Shown: positions 37,783 to 47,095 of the stretch, in pieces
Layout: each line of letters opens with the position of its first letter
Numbering within the stretch: the stretch's first letter is position 1
Origin: Fictibacillus nanhaiensis
GTDB lineage: Bacteria; Bacillota; Bacilli; Bacillales; Fictibacillaceae
DNA: 64,000 nt
NCBI GenBank assembly: GCA_017052515.1
Contig: JAFHKR010000039.1
Coordinates: forward strand, 1,364,001 to 1,428,000
Direction: 5' to 3'
Position numbers and translations under genes: made by a program
The notes under the pieces: generated by a model
Told to the model about the DNA's origin: nothing
The model's database searches: none
The model's input: only the letters and a program-made list of their open reading frames with translations

Positions 37783-37922
37783 TTGCCGATAAAATCGGAT
37801 TTTTGCCGATATATTTTGATTGTTGCCGATATATTCAAATTCTTGCCGATAAAATTAAAATCTTGCCGATATAATCTCATTCTTGCCGATATAATCTCAT
37901 TCTTGCCGATATATCGTTTCCA
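37783..37922. repeat. Tandem array of seven 20-bp repeats
   Basis: Units start at 37783 and every 20 bases after. The consensus begins TTGCCGATATAAT; units five and six are identical (TTGCCGATATAATCTCATTC) and the outer units have diverged, the last being partial. It lies in the 332-bp folE-hbs gap, between the hbs terminator and folE. There are no unique spacers, so it is not CRISPR. Confidence 0.92.
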
Positions 37923-37937
37923 TCTTCAATTTCATAT

Positions 37938-37969
37938 AAAAAAGACCGTGAAAAATTCACGGTCTTTTT
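37938..37969. terminator. Terminator of hbs (bidirectional)
   Basis: AAAAAGACCGTGAA pairs with TTCACGGTCTTTTT around a short A/T loop; strong on both strands. It follows the hbs stop by about 20 bases. Confidence 0.93.
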
Positions 37970-37988
37970 AAGTTGCCCTATGTATCAT

Positions 37989-38261
37989 TTATTTAACAGC
38001 GTCCTTAAGGGCTTTCCCTGGTTTGAAAGCAGGAACTTTGCTAGCAGAGATTTCGATCTCTTGACCAGTTTGCGGGTTGCGGCCTTTACGAGCTGCACGC
38101 TCACGAACCTCAAAGTTACCAAATCCGATAAGTTGAACCTTATCACCGCTTTGTAGTGTACCAGTGATTGCTTCGAAAACAGCGTCAACTGCTTTAGATG
38201 CATCTTTCTTAGAAAGCTCAGCTTGCTCAGATACTGCATTGATTAGATCAGTCTTGTTCAT
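37989..38261 (-). CDS. hbs: DNA-binding protein HU
   Basis: 90 residues from the ATG at 38261 (GAGGAGGTG upstream). Nucleoid protein that bends [32 protein letters not shown] and the arm [26 protein letters not shown] with the intercalating proline are typical. It lies between spoIVA and folE as in B. subtilis. Confidence 0.98.
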   Translation of the reverse strand: MNKTDLINAVSEQAELSKKDASKAVDAVFEAITGTLQSGDKVQLIGFGNFEVRERAARKGRNPQTGQEIEISASKVPAFKPGKALKDAVK

Positions 38262-38378
38262 TCCATTCACCTCCTCTCAAGGTACTATTCTATTCACCTT
38301 ACATCAGCTTTTGAATCATGTTTTGTTCATTTATGTAATATACAAGATTTTACTAATTATATCTGTGACAAGCCTTAT

Positions 38379-38405
38379 ATTATACGATTACATTGAGAAA
38401 TTCAA
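38379..38405 (-). promoter_or_regulatory. Candidate hbs promoter
   Basis: TTGAAT (38405-38400), then TATAAT (38384-38379) with a 15-base spacer, or TAATAT at 17. It lies about 120 bases before the hbs start in an AT-rich 306-bp gap that otherwise holds only the spoIVA terminator. Confidence 0.45.
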
Positions 38406-38529
38406 TCTTTTTTAGGCGTTTTTCGCTATTCAACCCTTAAAATTCCTTATTTTTTGACCTTTTTTTACAAAAAATCTTCCTCCTCGAGGTAATAAAGTCA
38501 CTCCCTTAACACAGGTCATTTGTTCTAGT

Positions 38530-38561
38530 AAAAAAAAAAAAGACTCCTGTTTATAGGAGTC
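38530..38561 (-). terminator. Terminator of spoIVA
   Basis: GACTCCT and AGGAGTC with a 6-base loop, followed by twelve T on the minus strand, 7 bases after the stop codon. Confidence 0.93.
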
Positions 38562-38567
38562 CCTAAG

Positions 38568-40046
38568 TTATAAAATAATGGCAATCAAACCGCCTGAACC
38601 TTCATTTATAATACGTTCTAATGTCTCTTTTAATTTATATCTTGCATTCTCTGGCATCAATGAAATCTTTCCTTGGATACCTTCTCTTACGATAGAGTTT
38701 AGCGATCTTCCAAAGATATCAGAATTCCAGATTGATAGCGGATCTTCTTCAAAGTCTTGCATCAAGTACCTTAACATCTCTTCACTTTGTTTCTCCGTAC
38801 CGATAATCGGAGCAAACTCTGATTCTACATCGACTTTAATCATATGAATGGAAGGTGCGATCGCCTTCAGTCTTACACCGAATCGAGATCCTTGACGGAT
38901 GATCTCTGGCTCATCCAGGCTCATATCGGTAATGGCTGGTGCAGCGATTCCATAACCCGTTTGCTTCACCATTCGAAGAGCGTCTGCCACTTGATCATAT
39001 TCCGTCTTAGCGTAAGCAAATTCTTGCATCAGCTGAAGCAAGTGGTCCTTTCCTCGAATCTCTACGCCCACCACTTCTTTTAGGATCTGATCATACAAGT
39101 AATCTGGTGCGAACAAATCGATCTCAGCGATCCCTTGCCCCATTTCAATTCCTGCGAGTCTTGCGTCATCGATAAAATCATAATCCGCGAAGAACCCTAC
39201 AACTTTATCCACATCACGTAAACGTTTGATGTCTTGAACCGTTTCTCTTACTGCTTCTTCATAGCTTTCACGCAGCCAATGGTTCTCACGAAGGACCATC
39301 ACCCAGCTAGGAAGGTTTACATTAACCTCAAGCACCGGAAACTCGTATAACGCTTCTCTTAACACGTTGTTAATGTCATGCTCCGTCATCGCTTCAACAC
39401 TCATCGCGAGTACAGGGATATCGTATTTTTCACAAAGCTCATTGCGAAGTCTTTGCGTATCTGGGTGGTGCGGCTGCGTAGAGTTGATCAGCATGATAAA
39501 CGGCTTTCCAACTTCTTTCAGCTCTTCAACCACTCGTTCTTCAGATTCCACATAATCGTATCTAGGAATCTCACCGATCGTTCCATCCGTCGTTACGACT
39601 ACACCAAGTGTGGAGTGTTCTTGAATCACTTTACGAGTACCGATCTCAGCCGCCTCATGAAACGGAATCGGCTCATCATACCATGGCGTGTGAATCATTC
39701 TCGGGCCGTTTTCATCTTCGTACCCTTTTGCACTCGGCACCGCATAACCGACTGAATCAACGAGACGTATGTTAACATCTAGCCCATCACCTACATTGAT
39801 CTTCACCGCATTGTTTGGAACAAATTTGGGCTCAGTGGTCATAATGGTGCGTCCAGCTGCACTCTGCGGTAATTCATCTTGAGCACGTTGGCGTTCTGCT
39901 TCATTATCAATGTTCGGCAGCACCACAAGCTCCATAAATTTCTTAATAAATGTGGACTTCCCTGTTCTTACTGCTCCTACTACACCCAAGTAGATATCTC
40001 CGCCTGTCCGTTCGGCGATATCTTTGAAAATATCGATTTTCTCCAT
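38568..40046 (-). CDS. spoIVA: Stage IV sporulation protein A, coat morphogenetic ATPase
   Basis: 492 residues from the ATG at 40046, equal to the B. subtilis length; the longer frame to 40100 is rejected. SpoIVA forms the basement layer of the spore coat on the mother-cell side of the forespore by ATP-driven polymerisation. Walker A is GAVRTGKST (24-32), and the Sensor region and C-terminal GLIAIIL tail are intact. Expected in the mother cell under sigma-E, and a matching promoter is visible upstream. Confidence 0.97.
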   Translation of the reverse strand: MEKIDIFKDIAERTGGDIYLGVVGAVRTGKSTFIKKFMELVVLPNIDNEAERQRAQDELPQSAAGRTIMTTEPKFVPNNAVKINVGDGLDVNIRLVDSVGYAVPSAKGYEDENGPRMIHTPWYDEPIPFHEAAEIGTRKVIQEHSTLGVVVTTDGTIGEIPRYDYVESEERVVEELKEVGKPFIMLINSTQPHHPDTQRLRNELCEKYDIPVLAMSVEAMTEHDINNVLREALYEFPVLEVNVNLPSWVMVLRENHWLRESYEEAVRETVQDIKRLRDVDKVVGFFADYDFIDDARLAGIEMGQGIAEIDLFAPDYLYDQILKEVVGVEIRGKDHLLQLMQEFAYAKTEYDQVADALRMVKQTGYGIAAPAITDMSLDEPEIIRQGSRFGVRLKAIAPSIHMIKVDVESEFAPIIGTEKQSEEMLRYLMQDFEEDPLSIWNSDIFGRSLNSIVREGIQGKISLMPENARYKLKETLERIINEGSGGLIAIIL

Positions 40047-40087
40047 TCGTTTCCCTCCCGATCCAAATAAAGTTCCGGATGCTAGTC

Positions 40088-40128
40088 TTGGACAATACAT
40101 CGTATGATTTTGTCCAATCGATTATGAC
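40088..40128 (-). promoter_or_regulatory. Sigma-E promoter of spoIVA with flanking GGACAA inverted repeat
   Basis: -35 GTCATAAT (40128-40121), 14-base spacer, -10 CATACGAT (40106-40099), a close match to the sigma-E consensus (ATA at -35, CATACA-T at -10). TTGGACAA occurs at 40117-40110 and its inverse TTGTCCAA at 40095-40088, placed symmetrically around the -10. GGACAA resembles the SpoIIID core. Confidence 0.75.
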
Positions 40129-40307
40129 AAAGGAACGGAAATTTTTATTGGATCCTCGCTTTTCTCGGTTGTATAGTTCCATAAAAACGGGAGGGCGCAC
40201 TAGAGTGCCTACCGATGAAACTATAAAGCTTGTTTCGTTAAAAGGATTTCCAAAAAAAATCTCTCCGCCTTTTCTATGAATGTATTAGAAAAAGGGAGAG
40301 TTCATGC

Positions 40308-41018
40308 CTATTTTATTAAAAAAATAGGTTTATTATTTTCAACTGTATAAGGAACGGAATAGACAGGCACAAAAAACGAATGAAGCGCTAACAAGTGGCG
40401 TATGTCTTCGTGTTTATCTAATTCGTCCTGGTAGCTTGTGATCGCTGCATTTAGATCCTTTCTGTAATCTATAAAAATCTTTGCATCACCATTGACCATC
40501 AACGGCAGTTTCTTGCCTGTAAAAGGACTTGTGACGTACGGATCTTCTTTAAAACCTAACTTCTTAAAATCAAGGCTATGCCTGCCTTGTGCTTCTATCT
40601 TTTTAAATGGCGGGTAGTCGTTCTCTGCCATATAGATATTTAAAGCAACCTGTATATCCTGAACCTTGTCCGTTAAAACCAGGTCTGCAAGCTTTACAGT
40701 CGGCTTTGTCTCTACATCGATCAATACGTATTGAAAGGTTCCACCCTTTTCAAAAGCATTACCTGGAGGTTCTTGCATATATTTTGGAACTAGTTTACTA
40801 AAATCGATCAAGTATTTTTGATAGATATCTGTATCTGCCTCTTTTGTTTTGATGGGCAGAACACCCGTATCTTTTTGAAAGCTCTCAACGGCTTGCTGAA
40901 CCGCAGTAATCTGGTCTTGATACGGAACTCGATTCTGTGTTTTTCTTTCTTCCGGATACAAACATCCTGAAAGTGTAAATAAAAGTAAACATAAAGGAAT
41001 CCACCATTTTTTAGACAT
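40308..41018 (-). CDS. yphF: Lipoprotein YphF
   Basis: 236 residues. Lipobox LLLFTLSGC (lipid-modified Cys at about residue 19), then a soluble domain with two similar halves each containing a YDP-like PPFKK or DTGVLPIK segment (QAVESFQKDTGVLPIKTKE and VALNIYMAENDYPPFKKIE). Function unknown. It lies between yphE and spoIVA as in B. subtilis. Confidence 0.85.
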   Translation of the reverse strand: MSKKWWIPLCLLLFTLSGCLYPEERKTQNRVPYQDQITAVQQAVESFQKDTGVLPIKTKEADTDIYQKYLIDFSKLVPKYMQEPPGNAFEKGGTFQYVLIDVETKPTVKLADLVLTDKVQDIQVALNIYMAENDYPPFKKIEAQGRHSLDFKKLGFKEDPYVTSPFTGKKLPLMVNGDAKIFIDYRKDLNAAITSYQDELDKHEDIRHLLALHSFFVPVYSVPYTVENNKPIFLIK

Positions 41019-41032
41019 ATAGAGTTCCTCCT

Positions 41033-41233
41033 TTACCCTTGCACAGGTCCGCTGAACACAACGATAACGATTAGAATACCTGCAACGATCATGCAGATCC
41101 AGGCGAACAGTGAAACGATCGTCTGAAAAATACCAGATAATTTCGCTCGACTAAACATGATAGAGAAAACAGCAACAAACATTAAACCGATGGCTGATAA
41201 TGCCACCCACATTTTTAACAAACCTTCACTCAT
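41033..41233 (-). CDS. yphE: YphE, small two-segment membrane protein
   Basis: 66 residues with two hydrophobic segments (WVALSAIGLMFVAVFSIMF and TIVSLFAWICMIVAGILIVIVVFS). A short conserved Bacillaceae protein of unknown function. It ends 14 bases before the yphF start, so the two are likely co-transcribed. Confidence 0.82.
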   Translation of the reverse strand: MSEGLLKMWVALSAIGLMFVAVFSIMFSRAKLSGIFQTIVSLFAWICMIVAGILIVIVVFSGPVQG

Positions 41234-41381
41234 ATGTATCCTCCTTGTCCACAGCGTACATTATAGCATAATTCTTGGTATTTCCTTTATTTTTTCGGAA
41301 TTAGGAATGTTGTATGATTATAAACTTTTTTAAGAAGAAGGAAACATGAATGACATCTTCACGACTTATTAAAAACCAAAC

Positions 41382-41410
41382 AAAAAAACACCCGGGCATG
41401 ACCGGGTGTT
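41382..41410 (-). terminator. Terminator after the SpoVIF-like gene
   Basis: Perfect 9-bp stem AACACCCGG / CCGGGTGTT with a 6-base loop, then a T run on the minus strand. It lies in the 258-bp gap between the SpoVIF-like gene and yphE; no other feature was seen there. Confidence 0.9.
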
Positions 41411-41491
41411 CGACTAAATACTTCCTGTACTCAAGGAACACTTCCATGATTTAGGTGCTTTATCCACTTTAATCAATTTTATAAAATGAGC

Positions 41492-41752
41492 CTACTTACC
41501 TTCAAACATTTTAGATAATGTTGCTAAGTCAAGAGGGATGTTATTGTTAAGAACAGCTTGAACGATCTGATCTTCTTTTTGCTTTGAAACTGCTACTCCC
41601 GCCATTGAAGATACTTGGGAAATCAGCATACGAATCGTGCGCTCGTCACGAAGATTTGACCCGCTTACGGATTGAGCAAGTTTAAAAATATCATCTTTTT
41701 TTACACTTGTTTTCTTCTCGATCTTATCAAAAAAGTGTTGTTCACGTTCCAC
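41492..41752 (-). CDS. SpoVIF-like sporulation protein
   Basis: 86 residues from a GTG at 41752 (GGAGGA 6 bases upstream). HFFDKIEKKTSVKKDDIFKLAQSVSGSNLRDERTIRMLISQVSSMAGV and the C-terminal LDLATLSKMFEGK match the SpoVIF (YjcC) family, which in B. subtilis affects late coat assembly. In B. subtilis the gene is elsewhere; here it follows gpsA. Family assignment is from memory of the pattern. Confidence 0.8.
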   Translation of the reverse strand: MEREQHFFDKIEKKTSVKKDDIFKLAQSVSGSNLRDERTIRMLISQVSSMAGVAVSKQKEDQIVQAVLNNNIPLDLATLSKMFEGK

Positions 41753-41814
41753 CTGAAGTCCTCCTCCCACTTCCTTTTCACCTTATCGTATGCAGGGAGA
41801 TTGGAAGCGTGAAA

Positions 41815-41855
41815 GAAAAAAAGGCGATTGCCTAATTTTTTTTAGACATTCGCCT
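41815..41855 (-). terminator. Terminator of gpsA
   Basis: AGGCGA and TCGCCT with a long A/T-rich loop, then seven T on the minus strand, just after the stop codon. Confidence 0.75.
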
Positions 41856-41866
41856 ATGTGTGTTTA

Positions 41867-42892
41867 CTAACTTTTTAAAGAAGATACATCTTCCACTTCA
41901 TGTGTACGAGAACGCTGCATCAGATCGTCAACAGCTTGTTTTGCACCCTTGCCATTGAACAATACATCATATAACACTTGTGTGATCGGCATTTCCACTT
42001 CTTCTCGTTTACTCAATTCGTACGCTGCTTGAGTCGTTCTGACCCCTTCAACGACCATGCCCATATTCTCAAGAACATCTTCAAGTTTCATGCCTTTACC
42101 AAGCATGTTACCAGCGCGCCAGTTACGGCTATGAACACTCGTACATGTTACGATTAAATCCCCAATTCCAGTCAGACCAGAGAAAGTTAATGGGTTCGCG
42201 CCCATATGTGTACCAAGTCGAGCGATCTCAGCGAGACCTCTTGTTATTAAGGCTGCCTTCGCGTTATCTCCATAGCCTAGTCCATCAGAAAGTCCAGCGC
42301 CTAGTGCGATGATGTTTTTTAATGCACCACCAAGCTCAACTCCGACAACATCAGGATTCGTGTAGACACGGAAATTTTGGTTTATAAAAAGATCTTGTAC
42401 GTTTTCAGCAGCCTTCATATTTACAGAAGAAACCGTAACGGTTGTGGGCTGTCTTAAAGACACCTCTTCCGCATGACTTGGTCCTGAGAGCACAACCACA
42501 GAATCCAGAACAGTCTCAGGAAGTTCTTCTTCAATGATTTCAGAAATGCGTTTATATGTACCAGGTTCGATGCCTTTAGAAGCATGAACGATTGTAACAG
42601 GAGCGTTCAATTCGTTCTTTACTTGTCCGAGTACTTCTCTCATCGCTTTTGTAGGGGTGACGAGCACGATCGTTTCCGCTTCTTTCACACATTCGCTCAA
42701 CTGAGTTGTTGCTTGTATGTTTGCAGGGAGTTCAACGCCAGGCAAATATTTTTCATTCTTATGATGGTTGTTGATCTCATTGACCTGATCCTCTCTACGA
42801 CCCCACAAGGAAACGTGATGACCGTTATCAGCCAAAACGATGGCAAGAGCAGTACCCCAGCTTCCAGCACCTAAAACAGCAACTTTATCCAT
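41867..42892 (-). CDS. gpsA: Glycerol-3-phosphate dehydrogenase [NAD(P)+]
   Basis: 341 residues from the ATG at 42892 (a GTG at 42899-42901 is possible). It reduces dihydroxyacetone phosphate to glycerol-3-phosphate for phospholipid synthesis. The NAD site [14 protein letters not shown] (4-17) and the catalytic lysine region [32 protein letters not shown] are intact. It follows plsY by 18 bases. Confidence 0.97.
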   Translation of the reverse strand: MDKVAVLGAGSWGTALAIVLADNGHHVSLWGRREDQVNEINNHHKNEKYLPGVELPANIQATTQLSECVKEAETIVLVTPTKAMREVLGQVKNELNAPVTIVHASKGIEPGTYKRISEIIEEELPETVLDSVVVLSGPSHAEEVSLRQPTTVTVSSVNMKAAENVQDLFINQNFRVYTNPDVVGVELGGALKNIIALGAGLSDGLGYGDNAKAALITRGLAEIARLGTHMGANPLTFSGLTGIGDLIVTCTSVHSRNWRAGNMLGKGMKLEDVLENMGMVVEGVRTTQAAYELSKREEVEMPITQVLYDVLFNGKGAKQAVDDLMQRSRTHEVEDVSSLKS

Positions 42893-42910
42893 ACATGTCA
42901 CACTCCACTA

Positions 42911-43492
42911 TTAAATTTTACGTTCATTCCCACTCCAGATCCTTGCTATATTTCCACGATGCTTCCAAATTGAAACCATTGAAAGAAGAAAGCTTGCTGA
43001 TACTGCTTCTAGTGACAGATTAAATTGGTACAACATGAAAAACGGAGTAAGAATTAAAAAAACAATAGAACCTAATGAAACAAATCTGGATACCCATATG
43101 GTTATGATTGCGATAACACCTGCTATGAGTGAGGGTAAAAAAGCACTCGCAGCAAAAACACCGATCGCTGTAGCAACACCTTTCCCGCCTTTGAATCCAT
43201 AAAAGACTGGATAGTTGTGCCCGATTACGGCAATCAGACCACACAGTACTGCGATAAAGGGAGAATTCGTGATCCATAAAGCTATCCAAACAACGAAGAT
43301 CCCCTTAAAACAGTCTAAGAGCAGTACGGCGATTGCCGGTTTTTTTCCTAACACTCTTAGCGTATTCGTAGCACCGGCGTTACCACTTCCATGATTTCTT
43401 ATGTCTTCATTTCTCAATACTTTAGTCAGCAGATAACTGAAACTAATACTTCCGATCAAGTAAGAAATAACGAAGAGTACAATCGTCTTCAT
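42911..43492 (-). CDS. plsY: Glycerol-3-phosphate acyltransferase PlsY
   Basis: 193 residues, about five membrane segments. It acylates glycerol-3-phosphate with acyl phosphate. Family motifs: SYLIGSISFSYLL, RNHGSGNAGATNTLRVLGKK, FYGFKGGKGVATAIG. Lies between der and gpsA, so substrate supply (GpsA) and first acylation are next to each other. In B. subtilis plsY is elsewhere. Confidence 0.95.
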   Translation of the reverse strand: MKTIVLFVISYLIGSISFSYLLTKVLRNEDIRNHGSGNAGATNTLRVLGKKPAIAVLLLDCFKGIFVVWIALWITNSPFIAVLCGLIAVIGHNYPVFYGFKGGKGVATAIGVFAASAFLPSLIAGVIAIITIWVSRFVSLGSIVFLILTPFFMLYQFNLSLEAVSASFLLSMVSIWKHRGNIARIWSGNERKI

Positions 43493-43498
43493 GGAAGA

Positions 43499-44812
43499 TT
43501 AGTCGTTTTTCTTTCTAGCAAAGATCTTAATAGGCGTCCCAACAAATCCAAACGTTTCACGAATACGGTTCTCCAGAAAACGTTTATAAGAGAAGTGGAA
43601 AAGCTCAGGATCATTCACAAAGATTACGAACGTTGGTGGCTTTGAAGCCACTTGCGTCGCATAGTTGATCTTCAGTCTCTTTCCGTTATCCATTGGTGCT
43701 GGGTTCATCGCAACAGCATCCATGATCACTTCATTCAAGATGTTTGTTTGAACGCGAAGTGAATGGTTCTCAGCCACTTGATTGATAACTGGATACAACT
43801 GATGAAGACGCTGTTTCGTTTTTGCTGATACGAAAACGATCGGTGCATAAGAAAGATACAAGAAATGATCACGAATCTTCTGTTCAAACTTTTGCATCGT
43901 CTTATCATCTTTTTCAACAGCATCCCATTTGTTTACGACGATGACTACCGCTTTACCAGCTTCGTGTGCAAAACCAGCGACTTTCTTATCTTGTTCGATG
44001 ATTCCTTCTTCAGCGTCGATGACCATAAGGACAACGTCGGAGCGTTCGATCGCTTTCATCGCACGCATTACGCTATATTTCTCAGTCGTCTCATATACTT
44101 TTCCGCGCTTTCTCATACCAGCCGTATCAATGATCACATACTTCTGATCTTCACGCTCAAAACTGGAATCGATCGCATCTCTCGTTGTTCCAGCAATATT
44201 GCTTACAATAACTCGTTTTTTACCTAAGATGGCATTTACAAGAGAAGATTTTCCTACGTTCGGTCGTCCGATCAAAGAGAAGTAGATCGTATCGTCTTCT
44301 TTCTCCTCAACGACTGTTTCAGGGAAATGGCTTACTACTTGATCTAAAAGATCTCCAAGACCGATTCCATGTGTACCTGATACACCGATCGGCTCTCCCA
44401 TTCCTAAGCTGTAGAACTCATATAACAACTCTTTACGTTCCGGATTATCGATCTTGTTTACACCTAAAACGACGGGTTTTTTAGATCGGAACAGCATCTT
44501 TGCTACTTCTTCATCAGCGGCTGTAATCCCATTCATTCCGTCTACGAGGAATAGGATAACATCCGCTTCTTCAATCGCAAGTTCTGCTTGTTCTTTCATC
44601 TGACTCATAAATGGTGCATCACTGATCTCGATACCACCCGTGTCGATCAAGTTGAATTCTGTGTTCAACCACTCAGCAGAGCTATAGATACGGTCACGCG
44701 TTACACCTGGCATATCTTCTACGATCGAGATACGATCTCCGGCAATTCTGTTAAAAATAGTAGATTTTCCTACGTTCGGTCTTCCTACTATGGCTAAAAC
44801 TGGTTTCGTCAT
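43499..44812 (-). CDS. der: Ribosome assembly GTPase Der (EngA)
   Basis: 437 residues. Two GTPase domains in tandem, each with a P-loop GRPNVGKS (10-17 and about 183-190) and N/TKxD (GVNKIDN, VVNKWDA), then a KH-like C-terminal domain. Required for 50S subunit assembly. Between yphA and plsY. Confidence 0.98.
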   Translation of the reverse strand: MTKPVLAIVGRPNVGKSTIFNRIAGDRISIVEDMPGVTRDRIYSSAEWLNTEFNLIDTGGIEISDAPFMSQMKEQAELAIEEADVILFLVDGMNGITAADEEVAKMLFRSKKPVVLGVNKIDNPERKELLYEFYSLGMGEPIGVSGTHGIGLGDLLDQVVSHFPETVVEEKEDDTIYFSLIGRPNVGKSSLVNAILGKKRVIVSNIAGTTRDAIDSSFEREDQKYVIIDTAGMRKRGKVYETTEKYSVMRAMKAIERSDVVLMVIDAEEGIIEQDKKVAGFAHEAGKAVVIVVNKWDAVEKDDKTMQKFEQKIRDHFLYLSYAPIVFVSAKTKQRLHQLYPVINQVAENHSLRVQTNILNEVIMDAVAMNPAPMDNGKRLKINYATQVASKPPTFVIFVNDPELFHFSYKRFLENRIRETFGFVGTPIKIFARKKND

Positions 44813-44946
44813 GCAGACACTTCCCTTTTTTCCTGATCAAGTCAATCATCAAATTTTCTTTTTTTATATGTTCTATCATTTTCTTGTAATTAGACAAGTC
44901 CACTTATTTTAGCAAATTACTTATGGTTTAGACAACTGATTCTCTA

Positions 44947-45549
44947 CTAAATCTGTTTTGCTGAAGTAACCCTTTTTAAAGTCGTTCGTCTTATTTTTTT
45001 GAACATATCTACCAATACTACCATAAATAAGAGCATCATAGAAGTTGCCGCAAACAAATCCATCACATATAGAGACCCTATCTCAATTCGGCCAACGAGT
45101 CTAAGAATGATGAACTGATAAGCCACATCGCCAATAAAAAGACCGATGGCGATCAAACTGAAGAGATCTTTTTTACTTCTTGCTAACGTAATGGCCAAAA
45201 TAGTCAGGATTACGAGAATCATGATCTTCTTGTTCACAAACAATTTTACGGGATCGTATAGAGCAAATAGTTCGATCGATACATAAGAGGTTGCCACTAT
45301 AAAACTGCTAGTAACGAAAAAAAAGAGCTGATGACTATTTTTGATCACATGAATGAAACCCATCAATAAGAAGAACACACATGCAGCATTCATGATTCCT
45401 ATTGAAAGTTTGATGTTGACACCAGACAATATAATTCCTATAAGCATCATAAAAACACATTGATTTCTGAATTGTCCCTTTTTCATAAGAAAGGTTGAAA
45501 CAATCCAGCCCATCCACATGAACCAATAAAAAAGTATGCCATCGTTCAT
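44947..45549 (-). CDS. yphA: YphA, membrane protein
   Basis: 200 residues with about seven hydrophobic segments and a short basic tail (FKKIRRTTLKRVTSAKQI). Position between ypfD and der matches yphA of B. subtilis. Function unknown. Confidence 0.78.
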   Translation of the reverse strand: MNDGILFYWFMWMGWIVSTFLMKKGQFRNQCVFMMLIGIILSGVNIKLSIGIMNAACVFFLLMGFIHVIKNSHQLFFFVTSSFIVATSYVSIELFALYDPVKLFVNKKIMILVILTILAITLARSKKDLFSLIAIGLFIGDVAYQFIILRLVGRIEIGSLYVMDLFAATSMMLLFMVVLVDMFKKIRRTTLKRVTSAKQI

Positions 45550-45603
45550 CTTTAGTCACCTCGATAGCATTATTGCCACATGATGACCTCTTCTAACCGC
45601 AAG

Positions 45604-45635
45604 AAAAAAAGCTCTCGATGAAATCATCAAGAGCT
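45604..45635 (-). terminator. Terminator of ypfD
   Basis: AGCTCTTGATGA and TCATCGAGAGCT pair (with G-U) and seven T follow on the minus strand, 16 bases after the ypfD stop. Confidence 0.9.
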
Positions 45636-45650
45636 GCAATAAGTCGAATA

Positions 45651-46790
45651 TTATTTATAACCTTTTAGTTGATCACCAATCATATCAGCTAATGAGAAGC
45701 CTTTTTCTTCCTTAGGAAGGTTCTCTTTCAGGTTCGCTTTTTCCTTTTCATCTTGAACTGCTTTCATGCTCAAGCTCATACGCTTATCTTGACTGTTCAC
45801 TTCAAGAACTTTAACAGAAACTTGCTGACCTTCTTTTACAACCTCACTCGGGTTTCCGATATGGCGGTTCGCTAACTCAGAAATGTGAACTAAGCCTTCG
45901 ATCCCTGGTGCAACTTCTACAAATGCACCGAACGTTACGATACGCTTCACCGTACCTTCAATGACACTTCCAGCTTGAATGGAAGAACTCGCTTCTTCCC
46001 AAGGTCCTGGTTGTGTTTCTTTGATCGACAAGGAAATTCTGTCATTATCGCGATCAACCGATAAAACTTTTACTTTTACTGTCTGACCTTCACTAAGGAC
46101 CTCTGAAGGATTATCCACACGATTATGTGAAAGCTGAGAAACATGGACTAATCCATCCACACCACCGATATCTACAAAAGCACCAAAGTCTGTTAAACGC
46201 TGTACTTTCCCTTCAATGATCTCGCCTGGTGCTAGACGATCTAAGATCTCTTGTTTCTTTGCTACCGCAGCTTCTTCTGTCACTGCACGGTGGGATAAGA
46301 TAACGCGACCTTTCTCTGCATCTAGCTCTACGATTTTAACAGAAAGTGATTTTCCTTTATAATCAGAAAAATCTTCAACAAAGTGAGACTCGACCATAGA
46401 AGCTGGAATGAACGCTCGAACGCCTAGGTCTACCACTAGTCCACCTTTTACAACATCGTGAACCACGACTTCAAACGTTTCTTTAGAATCGAATTTTTCT
46501 TCTAGTTCGCTCCATGATTTTTCAGTGTCTACGGCTTTTTTAGAAACAAGAAGCTTGTCCTCTGTATGAGAAAGTACTTTTACCGTGATCTGATCGCCTT
46601 CATTCAACACGTCACTTACCTTTTCAATGAAAAGACTTGAAACTTCATTAATCGGTAAAAACGCGTCTTGCTTAGCGCTGATATCCACTAACGCGTGCTT
46701 GTCTTCCACTTTTAGTACAGTACCTTTAACGATTTCACCTTTTTCAGCCATAGAAGCATTTGTTAAACTTGTGCTCATTTCGTCTGTCAT
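45651..46790 (-). CDS. ypfD: S1-domain RNA-binding protein (RpsA homologue YpfD)
   Basis: 379 residues with four S1 domains of about 70 residues (starting near 18, 105, 190 and 275); each carries a G.V..(V/I)..FGAFV-type strand and ends with RISLS or RMSLS. Firmicutes S1 homologues bind mRNA but are not firm ribosomal subunits. Between the plsC gene and yphA. Confidence 0.93.
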   Translation of the reverse strand: MTDEMSTSLTNASMAEKGEIVKGTVLKVEDKHALVDISAKQDAFLPINEVSSLFIEKVSDVLNEGDQITVKVLSHTEDKLLVSKKAVDTEKSWSELEEKFDSKETFEVVVHDVVKGGLVVDLGVRAFIPASMVESHFVEDFSDYKGKSLSVKIVELDAEKGRVILSHRAVTEEAAVAKKQEILDRLAPGEIIEGKVQRLTDFGAFVDIGGVDGLVHVSQLSHNRVDNPSEVLSEGQTVKVKVLSVDRDNDRISLSIKETQPGPWEEASSSIQAGSVIEGTVKRIVTFGAFVEVAPGIEGLVHISELANRHIGNPSEVVKEGQQVSVKVLEVNSQDKRMSLSMKAVQDEKEKANLKENLPKEEKGFSLADMIGDQLKGYK

Positions 46791-46900
46791 GTTCGTGACC
46801 TCCTCAAAAATTAGAAAAGTAATTTATTGAACTTTCGGTATGAAAGAACATTAACATCGATCATGGAGTTGTTTTTGCAAAGATGCAAACCTTTGAATGT

Positions 46901-47031
46901 AATTGATTTGCGCTACAGGATGCTCGCTTTCCGCGGGGTGTGCGGTGAGCCTCTTAGCGCTATGCGCTGTTAAGAGTCTCACCTGTCCCACTGATCCCGC
47001 AGGAGTCTCGCACCTTACGCTCCAATCAATT
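46901..47031. repeat. Palindromic repeat, copy 3 (minus orientation, simple form)
   Basis: 131 bp, inverse orientation to copy 2. Inverted ends ATTGATT and AATCAAT; TGCTCGCTTTCCGCGGGG faces CCCGCAGGAGTCTCGCACC, and GGTGAGCCTCTTAGCGC faces GCTGTTAAGAGTCTCACC, which closes a well-paired tip with the loop around AGCGCTATGCGCT. Lies between plsC and ypfD, inside a probable co-transcript. Confidence 0.87.
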
Positions 47032-47095
47032 TATCAATGATGCCTTTGAAAAAAACAACTCAAAAGTAAATCTTTAAAGATGAAAAATAGTAAGT

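Noticed and set aside
37783-37922. CRISPR array
   Set aside because: Repeats are directly adjacent with no unique spacers and are too short; no cas genes nearby.
37783-37971. Plus-strand ORF of 62 codons over the 20-bp repeats
   Set aside because: The repeat unit is not a multiple of three, so the apparent protein only cycles through frames of the repeat; no ribosome binding site; it runs into the hbs terminator.
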